DNA from: Osmia lignaria lignaria | Taxonomy: Eukaryota; Arthropoda; Insecta; Hymenoptera; Megachilidae | Length of the DNA: 64,000 nucleotides | Assembly: GCF_051020975.1 (NCBI RefSeq) | Contig: NW_027478164.1 | Coordinates: 21,491,501 to 21,555,500 of the forward strand | Direction of reading: 5' to 3' | In this document: positions 35,749 to 49,273 of the stretch, one piece after another | How positions within the stretch are numbered: the first letter of the stretch is position 1 | How the letters are laid out: every line of letters begins with the position of its first letter | Notes under the pieces: generated by a model | Database searches by the model: none | The model's input: only the letters and a program-made list of their open reading frames with translations | Told to the model about the DNA's origin: nothing | Position numbers and translations under genes: made by a program

Positions 35749-38700
35749 TGATCAGAAGCGTAGTTTTCGAGATATATCGAGATATTTAAAAGTTCCGAAG
35801 CCGCACCAACATAATAGAGATACAGAAACACCGTGGCCCCTTTCATTGAGATAACTCTGCACTAGTGCGAGCCGCAAATGCCACTTCCAGCTTAGCTGTG
35901 CAGAAGAAGAACAACAAGAAGAAGAAATATCTCGAAATATGTCCGTCAGGCCCCTTCCCTTGAGATATATCTGCAAATATCTCGGAAACGAAGCGAGCTA
36001 TGGCAAAATGTTAAGAGACCTTTTTTGTAGAGAATTATGTTTCCTATAATTTAGGTTCTATGATATTTTTTGATCAGAAGCGTAGTTTTCGAGATATATC
36101 GAGATATTTAAAAGTTCCGAAGCCGCACCAACATAATAGAGATACAGAAACACCGTGGCCCCTTTCTTTGAGATAACTCTGCACTAGTGCGAGCCGCAAA
36201 TGCCACTTCCAGCTTAGCTGTGCAGAAGAAGAACAACAAGAAGAAGAAATATCTCGAAATATGTCCGTCAGACCCCTTCCCTTGAGATGAATCTGCAAAT
36301 ATCTCGGAAACGAAGCGAGCTATGGCAAAATGTTAAGAGACCTTTTTTGTAGAGAATTATGTTTCCTACAATTTATGTTCTATGATATTTTTTGATCAGA
36401 AGCGTAGTTTTCCAGATATATCCAGATATTTAAAAGTTCCGAAGCCGCACCAACATAATAGAGATACAGAAACACCGTGGCCCCTTTCTTTGAGATAACT
36501 CTGCACTAGTGCGAGCTGCAAATGCCACTTCCAGCTTAGCTGTGCAGAGGAAGAACAACAAGAAGAAGAAATATCTCGAAATATGTCCGTCAGGCCAGTT
36601 CCTTTGAGCTGAATCTGCAAATATCTCGGAAACGAAGCGAGCTATGGCAAAATGTTAACAGACGTTTTTTGTAGAGAATTATGTTTCCTACAATTTATGT
36701 TCTATGATATTTTCTGATCAGAAGCGTAGTTTTCGAGATATATCGAGATATTTAAAAGTTCCGAAGCCGCACCAACATAATAGAGATACAGAAACACCGT
36801 GGCCCCTTTCTTTGAGATAACTCTGCACTATTGCCAGCTGCAAATGCCACTTCCAGCTTAGCTGTGCAGAAGAAGAACAACAAGAAGAAGAAATATCTCG
36901 AAATATGCCCGTCAGGCCCCTTCCCTTGAAATATATCTGCAAATATCTCGGAAACGAAGCGAGCTATGGCAAAATGTTAAGAGACCGTTTTTGTAGAGAA
37001 TTAAGTTTCCTACTTTTTATGTTCTATGATATTTTTTGATCAGACGCGTAGTTCTCGAGATATATCAAGATATTTAAAAGTTCCGAAGCCGCACCAACAT
37101 AATAGAGATACAGAAACACCGTGGCCCCTTTCTTTGAGATAACTCTGCACTATTGCGAGCTGCAAATGCCACTTCCAGCTTAGCTGTGCAGAAGAAGAAC
37201 AACAAGAAGAAGAAATATCTGGAAATATGTCCGTCAGGCCCCTTCCCTTGAGATAAATCTGCAAATATCTCGGAAACGAAGCGAGCTACGGCAAAATGTT
37301 GAGAGACCTTTTTTGTAGAAAATTAGGATTCCTACTTTTTATGTTCTATGATATTTTTTGATCAGATGCGTAGTTCTCGAGATATATCAAGATACTTAAA
37401 AGTTCCGAAGCCGCACCAACATAATAGAGATACAGAAACACCGTGGCCCCTTTCTTTGAGATAACTCTGCACTATTGCGCGCTGCAAATGCCACTTCCAG
37501 CTTAGCTGTGCAGAAGAAGAACAACAAGAAGAAGAAATATCTCGAAATATGCCCGTCAGGCCCCTTCCCTTGAGATAAATCTGCAAATATCTCGGAAACG
37601 AAGCGAGCTATGGCAAAATGTTAAGAGACCTTTTTTGTAGAGAATTAAGTTTCCTACTTTTTATGTTCTATGATATTTTTTGATCAGATGCGTAGTTCTC
37701 GAGATATATCAAGATATTTAAAAGTTCCGAAGCCGCACCAACATAATAGAGATACAGAAACACCGTGGCCCCTTTCTTTGAGATAACTCTGCACTATTGC
37801 GAGATGCAAATGCCACTTCCAGCTTAGCTGTGCAGAAGAAGAACAACAAGAAGAAGAAATATCTCGAAATATGTCCGTCAGGCCCCTTCCCTTGAGATAA
37901 ATCTGCAAATATCTCGGAAACGAAGCGCGCTATGGCAAAATGTTAAGAGACCTTTTTTGTAGAGAATTATGTTTCCTACAATTTACGTTCTCTGATATTT
38001 TTTGATCAGAAGCGTAGTTTTCGAGATATATCGAGATATTTAAAAGTTCCGAAGCCGCACCAACATAATAGAGATACAGAAACACCGTGGCCCCTTTCTT
38101 TGAGATAACTCTGCACTATTGCGACCTGCAAATGCCACTTCCAGCTTAGCTGTGCAGAAGAGGAACAACAAGAAGAAGAAATATGTCGGAATATGTCCGT
38201 CAGGCCCCTTCCCTTGAGATAAATCTGCAAATATCTCGGAAACGAAGCGAGCTATGGCAAAATGTTAAGAGACCTTTTTTGTAGAGAATTAAGTTTCCTA
38301 CTTTTTATGGTCTATGATATTTTTCGATCAGAGGCGTAGTTCTCGAGATATATCAAGATATTTAAAAGTTCCGAAGCCGCACCAACATAATAGAGATACT
38401 GAAACACCGTGGCCCCTTTCTTTGAGATAACTCTGCACTAGTGCGAGCCGCAAATGCCGCTTCCAGCTTAGCTGTGCAGAAGAAGAACAACAAGAAGAAG
38501 AAATATCTCGAAATATGTCCGTCAGGCCCCTTCCCTCGAGATAAATCTGCAAATATCTCGGAAACGAAGCGAGCTATGGCAAAATGTTAAGAGACCTTTT
38601 TTGTAGAGAATTAAGTTTTCTACTTTTTATGTTCTATGATATTTTTTGATCGGATGCGTGGTTCTCGAGATATATCAAGATATTTAAAAGTTCCGAAGCC

Positions 38701-39933
38701 GCACCAACATAATAGAGATACAGAAACACCGTGGCCCCTTTCTTTGAGATAACTCTGCACTATTGCGACCTGCAAATGCCACTTCCAGCTTAGCTGTGCA
38801 GAAGAGGAACAACAAGAAGAAGAAATATGTCGGAATATGTCCGTCAGGCCCCTTCCCTTGAGATAAATCTGCAAATATCTCGGAAACGAAGCGAGCTATG
38901 GCAAAATGTTAAGAGACCTTTTTTGTAGAGAATTAAGTTTCCTACTTTTTATGGTCTATGATATTTTTCGATCAGAGGCGTAGTTCTCGAGATATATCAA
39001 GATATTTAAAAGTTCCGAAGCCGCACCAACATAATAGAGATACTGAAACACCGTGGCCCCTTTCTTTGAGATAACTCTGCACTAGTGCGAGCCGCAAATG
39101 CCGCTTCCAGCTTAGCTGTGCAGAAGAAGAACAACAAGAAGAAGAAATATCTCGAAATATGTCCGTCAGGCCCCTTCCCTCGAGATAAATCTGCAAATAT
39201 CTCGGAAACGAAGCGAGCTATGGCAAAATGTTAAGAGACCTTTTTTGTAGAGAATTATGTTTCTTACTTTTTATGTTCTATGATATTTTTTGATCAGACG
39301 CGTAGTTCTCGAGATATATCAAGATATTTAAAAGTTCCGAAGCCGCACCAACATAATAGAGATACAGAAACACCGTGGCCCCTTTCTTTGAGATATCTCT
39401 GCACTATTGCGAGCTGCAAATGCCACTTCCAGCTTAGCTGTGCAGAAGAAGAACAACAAGAAGAAGAAATATCTCGAAATATGTCCGTCAGGCCACTTCC
39501 CTTGAGATAAATCTGCAAATATCTCGGAAACGAAGCGAGCTATGGCAAAATGTTAAGAGACCTTTTTGTAGAGAATTAAGTTTCCTACTTTTTATGTTCT
39601 ATGATATTTTTTGATCAGACGCGTAGTTCTCGAGATATATCAAGATATTTAAAAGTTCCGAAGCCGCACCAACATAATAGAGATACAGAAACACCGTGGC
39701 CCCTTTCTTTGAGATAACTCTGCACTATTGCGAGCTGCAAATGCCACCTCCAGCTTAGCTGTGCAGAAGAAGAACAACAAGAAGAAGAAATATCTCGAAA
39801 TATGTCCGTCAGGCCCCTTCCCTTGAGATATATCTGCAAATATCTCGGAAACGAAGCGAGCTATGGCAAAATCTTAAGAGACCTTTTTTGTAGAGAATTA
39901 TGTTTCCTACAATTTAGGTTCTATGATATTTTT
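35749..39933 (+). repeat. Block 4, higher-order repeat copy 2: 13 units, 4,185 bp
   Basis: Thirteen monomers in the order of copy 1 without the internal 7-unit duplication. They end with the short-T-run unit (39,291) and the GCCACCTCC unit (39,612), which correspond to 35,106 and 35,427. The shift between the end units is 4,185 bp (13 x 322 - 1) because one unit is 321 bp. By eye the copies look nearly identical; an alignment would give the figure. Confidence 0.85.
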
Positions 39934-41220
39934 TGATCAGAAGCGTAGTTTTCGAGATATATCGAGATATTTAAAAGTTCCGAAGCCGCACCAACATAAT
40001 AGAGATACAGAAACACCGTGGCCCCTTTCTTTGAGATAACTCTGCACTAGTGCGAGCCGCAAATGCCACTTCCAGCTTAGCTGTGCAGAAGAAGAACAAC
40101 AAGAAGAAGAAATATCTCGAAATATGTCCGTCAGACCCCTTCCCTTGAGATGAATCTGCAAATATCTCGGAAACGAAGCGAGCTATGGCAAAATGTTAAG
40201 AGACCTTTTTTGTAGAGAATTATGTTTCCTACAATTTATGTTCTATGATATTTTTTGATCAGAAGCGTAGTTTTCCAGATATATCCAGATATTTAAAAGT
40301 TCCGAAGCCGCACCAACATAATACAGATACAGAAACACCGTGGCCCCTTTCTTTGAGATAACTCTGCACTAGTGCGAGCTGCAAATGCCACTTCCAGCTT
40401 AGCTGTGCAGAGGAAGAACAACAAGAAGAAGAAATATCTCGAAATATGTCCGTCAGGCCAGTTCCTTTGAGCTGAATCTGCAAATATCTCGGAAACGAAG
40501 CGAGCTATGGCAAAATGTTAAGAGACCGTTTTTGTAGAGAATTAAGTTTCCTACTTTTTATGTTCTATGATATTTTTTGATCAGACGCGTAGTTCTCGAG
40601 ATATATCAAGATATTTAAAAGTTCCGAAGCCGCACCAACATAATAGAGATACAGAAACACCGTGGCCCCTTTCGTTGAGATAACTCTGCACTAGTGCGAG
40701 CCGCAAATGCCACTTCCAGCTTAGCTGTGCAGAAGAAGAACAACAAGAAGAAGAAATATCTCGAAATATGTCCGTCAGGCCCCTTCCCTTGAGATAAATC
40801 TGCAAATATCTCGGAAACGAAGCGAGCTATGGCAAAATGTTAAGAGACCTTTTTTGTAGAGAATTATGTTTCTTACTTTTTATGTTCTATGATATTTTTT
40901 GATCAGACGCGTAGTTCTCGAGATATATCAAGATATTTAAAAGTTCCGAAGCCGCACCAACATAATAGAGATACAGAAACACCGTGCCCCTTTCTTTGAG
41001 ATATCTCTGCACTATTGCGAGCTGCAAATGCCACTTCCAGCTTAGCTGTGCAGAAGAAGAACAACAAGAAGAAGAAATATCTCGAAATATGTCCGTCAGG
41101 CCCCTTCCCTTGAGATATATTTGCAAATATCTCGGAAACGAAGTGAGCTATGGCAAAATGTTAAGAGACCGTTTTTGTAGAGAATTAAGTTTCCTACTTT
41201 TTATGTTCTATGACATTTTT
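39934..41220 (+). repeat. Block 4, partial copy 3 with mosaic units
   Basis: Unit 39,934 (CAGACCCCTTCCC, GAGATGAATC) and unit 40,256 (TTCCAGATATATCC, GGCCAGTTCC) repeat 36,071 and 36,393. The equivalent of 35,749 is missing or merged into 39,934. Unit 40,578 mixes GATCAGACGCG with the TTTCGTTGAG / GAGCCGC class, and 40,900 resembles 39,291. The third copy therefore breaks down after about two units. Confidence 0.75.
40900..41220 (+). repeat. 321-bp monomer, 1-bp deletion in the GTGGCCCC run
   Basis: CACCGTGCCCCTTTC (40,980-40,994) replaces CACCGTGGCCCCTTTC, with one G lost. The deletion is unique to this unit. Confidence 0.85.
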
Positions 41221-44200
41221 TGATCAGACGCGTAGTTCTCGAGATATATCAAGATATTTAAAAGTTCCGAAGCCGCACCAACATAATAGAGATACAGAAA
41301 CACCGTGGCCCCTTTCTTTGAGATAACTCTGCACTATTGCGAGCTGCAAATGCCACTTCCAGCTTAGCTGTGCAGAAGAAGAACAACAAGAAGAAGAAAT
41401 ATCTCGAAATATGTCCGTCAGGCCAGTTCCTTTGAGCTGAATCTGCAAATATCTCGGAAACGAAGCGAGCTATGGCAAAATGTTGAGAGACGTTTTTTGT
41501 AGAGAATTATGTTTCCTACAATTTATGTTCTATGATATTTTTTGATCAGAAGCGTAGTTTTCGAGATATATCGAGATATTTAAAAGTTCCGAAGACGCAC
41601 CAACATAATAGAGATACAGAAACCCCGTGGCCCCTTTCTTTGAGATAACTGTGCACTAGTGCGAGCCGCAAATGCCACTTCCAGCTTAGCTGTGCAGAAG
41701 AAGAACAACAAGAAGAAGAAATATCTCGAAATATGCCCGTCAGGCCCCTTCCCTTGAAATATATCTGCAAATATCTCGGAAACGAAGCGAGCTATGGCAA
41801 AATGTTAAGAGACCGTTTTTGTAGAGAATTAAGTTTCCTACTTTTTATGTTCTATGATATTTTTTGATCAGACGCGTAGTTCTCGAGATATATCAAGATA
41901 TTTAAAAGTTCCGAAGCGGCACCAACATAATAGAGATACAGAAACACCGTGGCCCCTTTCTTTGAGATAACTCTGCACTAGTGCGAGCCGCAAATGCCGC
42001 TTCCAGCTTAGCTGTGCAGAAGAAGAACAACAAGAAGAAGAAATATCTCGAAATATGTCCGTCAGGCCCCTTCCCTTGAGATAAATCTGCAAATATCTCG
42101 GAAACCAAGCGAGCTATGGCAAAATGTTAAGAGACCTTATTTGTAGAGAATTAAGTTTCCTACTTTTTATGTTCTACGATATTTTTTGATCAGATGCGTA
42201 GTTCTCGAGATATATCCAGATATTTAAAAGTTCCGAAGCGGCACCAACATAATAGAGATACAGAAACACCGTGGCCCCTTTCTTTGAGGTAACTCTGCAC
42301 TATTGCGAGCTGCAAATGCCACTTCCAGCTTAGCTGTGCAGAAGAAGAACAACAAGAAGAAGAAACATCTCGAAATATGTCCCTCAGGCCCCTTCCCTTG
42401 AGATAAATCTGCAAATATCTCGGAAACCAAGCGAGCTATGGCAAAATGTTAAGAGACCTTATTTGTAGAGAATTAAGTTTCCTACTTTTTATGTTCTACG
42501 ATATTTTTTGATCAGATGCGTAGTTCTCGAGATATATCAAGATATTTAAAAGTTCCGAAGCCGCACCAACATAATAGAGATACAGAAACACCGTGGCCCC
42601 TTTCTTTGAGATAACTCTGCACTATTGCGAGCTGCAAATGCCACTTCCAGCTTAGCTGTGCAGAAGAAGAACAACAAGAAGAAGAAATATCTCGAAATAT
42701 GTCCGTCAGGCCCCTTCCCTTGAGATAAATCTGCAAATATCTCGGAAACGAAGTGAGCTATGGCAAAATGTTAAGAGACCGTTTTTGTAGAGAATTAAGT
42801 TTCCTACTTTTTATGTTCTATGACATTTTTTGATCAGACGCGTAGTTCTCGAGATATATCAAGATATTTAAAAGTTCCGAAGCCGCACCAACATAATAGA
42901 GATACAGAAACACCGTGGCCCCTTTCTTTGAGATAACTCTGCACTATTGCGAGCTGCAAATGCCACTTCCAGCTTAGCTGTGCAGAAGAAGAACAACAAG
43001 AAGAAGAAATATCTCGAAATATGTCCGTCAGGCCCCTTCCCTTGAGATAAATCTGCAAATATCTCGGAAACGAAGCGAGCTATGGCAAAATGTTAAGAGA
43101 CCTTTTTTGTAGAGAATTAGGTTTCCTACTTTTTATGTTCTATGATATTTTTTGATCAGATGCGTAGTTCTCGAGATATATCAAGATATTTAAAAGTTCC
43201 GAAGCCGCACCAACATAATAGAGATACAGAAACACCGTGGCCCCTTCCTTTGAGCTAACTCTGCACTAGTGCGAGCCGCAAATGCCACTTCCAGCTTAGC
43301 TGTGCAGAAGAAGAACAACAAGAAGAAGAAATATCTCGAAATATGTCCGTCAGGCCCCTTCCCTTGAGATAAATCTGCAAATATCTCGGAAACGAAGCGA
43401 GCTATGGCAAAATGTTAAGAGACCTTTTTTGTAGAAAATTAAGTTTCCTACCTTTTATGTTCTATGATATTTTTTGATCAGATGCGCAGTTCTCGAGATA
43501 TATCAAGATATTTAAAAGTTCCGAAGCCGCACCAACATAATAGAGATACAGAAACACCGTGGCCCCTTTCTTTGAGATAACTCTGCACTATTGCGAGCTG
43601 CAAATGCCACTTCCAGCTTAGCTGTGCAGAAGAAGAACAACAAGAAGAAGAAATATCTCGAAATATGTCCGTCAGGCCCCTTCCCTTGAGATAAATCTGG
43701 AAATATCTCGGAAACGAAGAGAGCTATGGCAAAATGTTAAGAGACCTTTTTTGTAGAGAATTAAGTTTCCTACTTTTTACGTTCTATGACATTTTTTGAT
43801 CAGATGCGTAGTTCTCGAGATATATCAAGATATTTAAAAGTTCCGAAGCCGCACCAACATAATAGAGATACAGAAACACCGTGGTCCCTTTCTTTGAGAT
43901 AACTCTGCACTATTGCGAGCTGTAAATGCCACTTCCAGCTTAGCTGTGCAGAAGAAGAACAACAAGAAGAAGAAATATCTCGAAATATGTCCGTCAGGCC
44001 CCTTCCCTTGAGATATATCTGCAAATATCTCGGAAACGAAGCGAGCTATGGCAAAATGTTAAGAGACCTTTTTTGTCGAGAATTATGTTTCCTACAATTT
44101 ATGTTGTATGATATTTTTTGATCAGAAGCGTAGTTTTCGAGATATATCGAGATATTTAAAAGTTCCGAAGCCGCACCAACATAATAGAGATACAGAAACA

Positions 44201-45406
44201 CCGTGGCCCCTTTCTTTGAGATAACTCTGCACTATTGCGAGCTGCAAATGCCACTCCCAGCTTAGCTGTGCAGAAGAAGAACAACAAGAAGAAGAAATAT
44301 CTCGAAATATGTCCGTCAGGCCCCTTCCCTTGAGATAAATCTGGAAATATCTCGGAAACGAAGAGAGCTATGGCAAAATGTTAAGAGACCTTTTTTGTAG
44401 AGAATTAAGTTTCCTACTTTTTACGTTCTATGACATTTTTTGATCAGATGCGTAGTTCTCGAGATATATCAAGATATTTAAAAGTTCCGAAGCCGCACCA
44501 ACATAATAGAGATACAGAAACACCGTGGTCCCTTTCTTTGAGATAACTCTGCACTATTGCGAGCTGTAAATGCCACTTCCAGCTTAGCTGTGCAGAAGAA
44601 GAACAACAAGAAGAAGAAATATCTCGAAATATCTCCGTCAGGCCCCTTCCCTTGAGATATATCTGCAAATATCTCGGAAACGAAGCGAGCTATGGCAAAA
44701 TGTTAAGAGACCTTTTTTGTCGAGAATTATGTTTCCTACAATTTATGTTGTATGATATTTTTTGATCAGAAGCGTAGTTTTCGAGATATATCGAGATATT
44801 TAAAAGTTCCGAAGCCGCACCAACATAATAGAGATACAGAAACACCGTGGCCCCTTTCTTTGAGATGACCCTGCACTATTGCGAGCTGGAAATGCCACTT
44901 CCAGTTTAGCTGTGCAGAAGAAGAACAACAAGAAGAAGAAATATCTCGAAATATGTCCGTTAGGCCCCTTCCCTTGAGATAAATCTGCAAATATCTCGGA
45001 AACGAAGCGAGCTATGGCAAAATGTTAAGAGACCTTTTTTGTAGAGAATTAAGTTTTCTACTTTTTATGTTCTATGATATTTTTTGATCAGATGCGTAGT
45101 TCTCGAGATGTATCAAGATATTTAAAAGTTCCGAAGCCGCACCAACATAATAGAGATACAGAAACACCGTGGCCCCTTTCTTTGAGATAACTCTGCACTA
45201 TTGCGAGCAGCAAATGCCACTTCCAGCTTAGCTGTGCAGAAGAAGATCAACAAGAAGAAGAAATATCTCGAAATATGTCCGTCAGGCCCCTTCCCTTGAG
45301 ATAAATCTGGAAATGTCTCGGAAACGAAGAGAGCTATGGCAAAATGTTAAGAGACCTTTTTTGTAGAGAATTAAGTTTCCTACTTTTTATGTACTATGAT
45401 ATTTTT
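41221..45406 (+). repeat. Array block 5: mixed monomers and a two-unit repeat
   Basis: Thirteen monomers. Unit 42,187 (GAAGCGGCACC, TTGAGGTAAC, AAACATCTCG, GTCCCTCAGG) recurs at 51,528 and 56,036, showing long-range exchange with block 7. Units 43,797 and 44,119 recur at 44,441 and 44,763 (644 bp, 2 units), sharing TTACGTTCTATGACATT, GTGGTCCC, TTTTGTCGAGAA and ATTTATGTTGTATG; their right halves then diverge. Unit 43,153 has the isolated change TTGAGCTAAC. Confidence 0.75.
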
Positions 45407-46052
45407 TGATCAGATGCGTAGTTCTCGAGATATATCAAGATATTTAAAAGTTCCGAAGCCGCACCAACATAATAGAGATACAGAAACACCGTGGCCCCTT
45501 TCTTTGAGATAACTCTGCACTATTGCGAGCTGCAAATGCCACTTCCAGCTTAGCTGTGCAGAAGAAGAACAACAAGAAGAAGAAATATCTCGAAATATGT
45601 CCGTCAGGCCCCCGTCCCTTGAGATAAATCTCCAAATATCTCGGAAACGAAGAGAGCTATGGCAAAATGTTAAGAGACCTTTTTTGTAGAGAATTAAGTT
45701 TCCTACTTTTTATGTACTATGATATTTTTTGATCAGATGCGTAGTTCTCGAGATATATCAAGATATTTAAAAGTTCCGAAGCCGCACCAACATAATAGAG
45801 ATACAGAAACACCGTGGCCCCTTTCTTTGAGATAACTCTGCACTATTGCGAGCTGCAAATGCCACTTCCAGCTTAGCTGTGCAGAAGAAGAACAACAAGA
45901 AGAAGAAATATCTCGAAATATGTCCGTCAGGCCCCCGTCCCTTGAGATAAATCTCCAAATATCTCGGAAACGAAGAGAGCTATGGCAAAATGTTAAGAGA
46001 CCTTTTTTGTAGAGAATTAAGTTTCCTACTTTTTATGTTCTATGATATTTTT
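45407..46052 (+). repeat. Two adjacent 323-bp monomers with the same 1-bp insertion
   Basis: Both units read CAGGCCCCCGTCCC where others read CAGGCCCCTTCCC, a net +1. Both also have AATCTCCAAATATC and TATGTACTATG. Their sequences look the same, so one is a fresh copy of the other. A single copy of the same allele occurs at 47,663-47,985. Confidence 0.9.
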
Positions 46053-47662
46053 TGATCAGATGCGTAGTTCTCGAGATATATCAAGATATTTAAAAGTTCC
46101 GAAGCCGCACCAACATAATAGAGATACAGAAACACCGTGGCCCCTTTCTTTGAGATAACTCTGCACTATTGCGAGCTGCAAATGCCACTTCCAGCTTAGC
46201 CGTGCAGAAGAAGAACAACAAGAAGAAGAAATATCTCGAAATATGTCCGTCAGGCCCCTTCCCTTGAGATAAATCTGCAAATATCTCGGAAACGAAGAGA
46301 GCTATGGCAAAATGTTAAGAGACCTTTTTTGTAGAGAATTAAGTTTCCTACTTTTCATGTTCTATGATATTTTTTGATCAGATGCGTAGTTCTCGAGATA
46401 TATCAAGATATTTAAAAGTTCCGAAGCCGCACCAACATAATAGAGATACAGAAACACCGTGGCCCCTTTCTTTGAGATAACTCTGCACTATTGCGAGCTG
46501 CAAATGCCACTTCCAGCTTAGCTGTGCAGAAGAAGAACAACAAGAAGAAGAAATATCTCGAAATATGTCCGTCAGGCCCCTTCCCTTGAGATAAATCTGG
46601 AAATATCTCGGAAACGAAGAGAGCTATGGCAAAATGTTAAGAGACCTTTTTTGTAGAGAATTAAGTTTCCTACTTTTTACGTTGTATGACATTTTTTGAT
46701 CAGATGCGTAGTTCTCGAGATATATCAAGATATTTAAAAGTTCCGAAGCCGCACCAACATAATAGATATACAGAAACACTGTGGCCCCTTTCTTTGAGAT
46801 AACTCTGCACTATTGCGAGCTGTAAATGCCACTTCCAGCTTAGCTGTGCAGAAGAAGAACAACAAGAAGAAGAAATATCTTGAAATATGTCCGTCAGGCC
46901 CCTTCCCTTGAGATATATCTGCAAATATCTCGGAAACGAAGCGAGCTATGGCAAAATGTTAAGAGACCTTTTTTGTCGAGAATCATGTTTCCTACAATTT
47001 ATGTTCTATGATATTTTTTGATCAGAAGCGTAGTTTTCGAGATATATCGAGATATTTAAAAGTTCCGAAGCCGCACCAACATAATAGAGATACAGAAACA
47101 CCGTGGCCCCTTTCTTTGAGATGACTCTGCACTATTGCGAGCTGCAAATGCCACTTCCAGCTTAGCTGTGCAGAAGAAGAACAACAAGAAGAAGAAATAT
47201 CTCGAAATATGTCCGTCAGGCTCCTTCCCTTGAGATAAATCTGCAAATATCTCGGAAACGAAGAGAGCTATGGCAAAATGTTAAGAGACCTTTTTTGTAG
47301 AGAATTAAGTTTCCTACTTTTCACGTTCTATGATATTTTTTGATCAGATGCGTAGTTCTCGAGATATATCAAGATATTTAAAAGTTCCGAAGCCGCACCA
47401 ACATAATAGAGATACAGAAACACCGTGGCCCCTTTCTTTGAGATGACTCTGCACTATTGCGAGCTGCAAATGCCACTTCCAGCTTAGCTGTGCAGAAGAA
47501 GAACAACAAGAAGAAGAAATATCTCGAAATATGTCCGTCAGGCCCCTTCCCTTGAGATAAATCTGGAAATGTCTCGGAAACGAAGAGAGCTATGGCAAAA
47601 TGTTAAGAGACCTTTTTTGTAGAGAATTAAGTTTCCTACTTTTTATGTACTATGATATTTTT

Positions 47663-47985
47663 TGATCAGATGCGTAGTTCTCGAGATATATCAAGATATT
47701 TAAAAGTTCCGAAGCCGCACCAACATAATAGAGATACAGAAACACCGTGGCCCCTTTCTTTGAGATAACTCTGCACTATTGCGAGCTGCAAATGCCACTT
47801 CCAGCTTAGCTGTGCAGAAGAAGAACAACAAGAAGAAGAAATATCTCGAAATATGTCCGTCAGGCCCCCGTCCCTTGAGATAAATCTCCAAATATCTCGG
47901 AAACGAAGAGAGCTATGGCAAAATGTTAAGAGACCTTTTTTGTAGAGAATTAAGTTTCCTACTTTTTATGTTCTATGATATTTTT
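47663..47985 (+). repeat. Third 323-bp monomer (duplicate of the 45.4-46.0 kb allele)
   Basis: Carries the same CAGGCCCCCGTCCC insertion and AATCTCCAAATATC as 45,407 and 45,730. The unit just before it ends with AATCTGGAAATGTCTCGG, as does the unit before 45,407. That marks the left edge of the duplicated block. Confidence 0.85.
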
Positions 47986-49273
47986 TGATCAGATGCGTAG
48001 TTCTCGAGATATATCAAGATATTTAAAAGTTCCGAAGCCGCACCAACATAATAGAGATACAGAAACACCGTGGCCCCTTTCTTTGAGATAACTCTGCACT
48101 ATTGCGAGCTGCAAATGCCACTTCCAGCTTAGCCGTGCAGAAGAAGAACAACAAGAAGAAGAAATATCTCGAAATATGTCCGTCAGGCCCCTTCCCTTGA
48201 GATAAATCTGCAAATATCTCGGAAACGAAGAGAGCTATGGCAAAATGTTAAGAGACCTTTTTTGTAGAGAATTAAGTTTCCTACTTTTCATGTTCTATGA
48301 TATTTTTTGATCAGATGCGTAGTTCTCGAGATATATCAAGATATTTAAAAGTTCCGAAGCCGCACCAACATAATAGAGATACAGAAACACCGTGGCCCCT
48401 TTCTTTGAGATAACTCTGCACTATTGCGAGCTGCAAATGCCACTTCCAGCTTAGCTGTGCAGAAGAAGAACAACAAGAAGAAGAAATATCTCGAAATATG
48501 TCCGTCAGGCCCCTTCCCTTGAGATAAATCTGGAAATATCTCGGAAACGAAGAGAGCTATGGCAAAATGTTAAGAGACCTTTTTTGTAGAGAATTAAGTT
48601 TCCTACTTTTTACGTTGTATGACATTTTTTGATCAGATGCGTAGTTCTCGAGATATATCAAGATATTTAAAAGTTCCGAAGCCGCACCAACATAATAGAT
48701 ATACAGAAACACTGTGGCCCCTTTCTTTGAGATAACTCTGCACTATTGCGAGCTGTAAATGCCACTTCCAGCTTAGCTGTGCAGAAGAAGAACAACAAGA
48801 AGAAGAAATATCTTGAAATATGTCCGTCAGGCCCCTTCCCTTGAGATATATCTGCAAATATCTCGGAAACGAAGCGAGCTATGGCAAAATGTTAAGAGAC
48901 CTTTTTTGTCGAGAATCATGTTTCCTACAATTTATGTTCTATGATATTTTTTGATCAGAAGCGTAGTTTTCGAGATATATCGAGATATTTAAAAGTTCCG
49001 AAGCCGCACCAACATAATAGAGATACAGAAACACCGTGGCCCCTTTCTTTGAGATGACTCTGCACTATTGCGAGCTGCAAATGCCACTTCCAGCTTAGCT
49101 GTGCAGAAGAAGAACAACAAGAAGAAGAAATATCTCGAAATATGTCCGTCAGGCTCCTTCCCTTGAGATAAATCTGCAAATATCTCGGAAACGAAGAGAG
49201 CTATGGCAAAATGTTAAGAGACCTTTTTTGTAGAGAATTAAGTTTCCTACTTTTCACGTTCTATGATATTTTT

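Larger units (their letters stand above)
45407..49273 (+). repeat. Array block 6: six-unit duplication, 1,933 bp step
   Basis: Units 45,730, 46,053, 46,375, 46,697, 47,019 and 47,341 are followed by 47,663, 47,986, 48,308, 48,630 and 48,952 in the same order, each 1,933 bp later (6 x 322 + 1). Rare markers shared by the copies are CCCCCGTCCC, TTAGCCGTGC, TTTTCATGTTC, TAGATATACAGAAACACTG with ATATCTTGAAAT, GAGAATCATG, and CAGGCTCCTTCCC with GAGATGACTC. The TTTTCACGTTC tail also recurs (47,323 and 49,256). The first copy has one extra 323-bp monomer. Confidence 0.9.
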
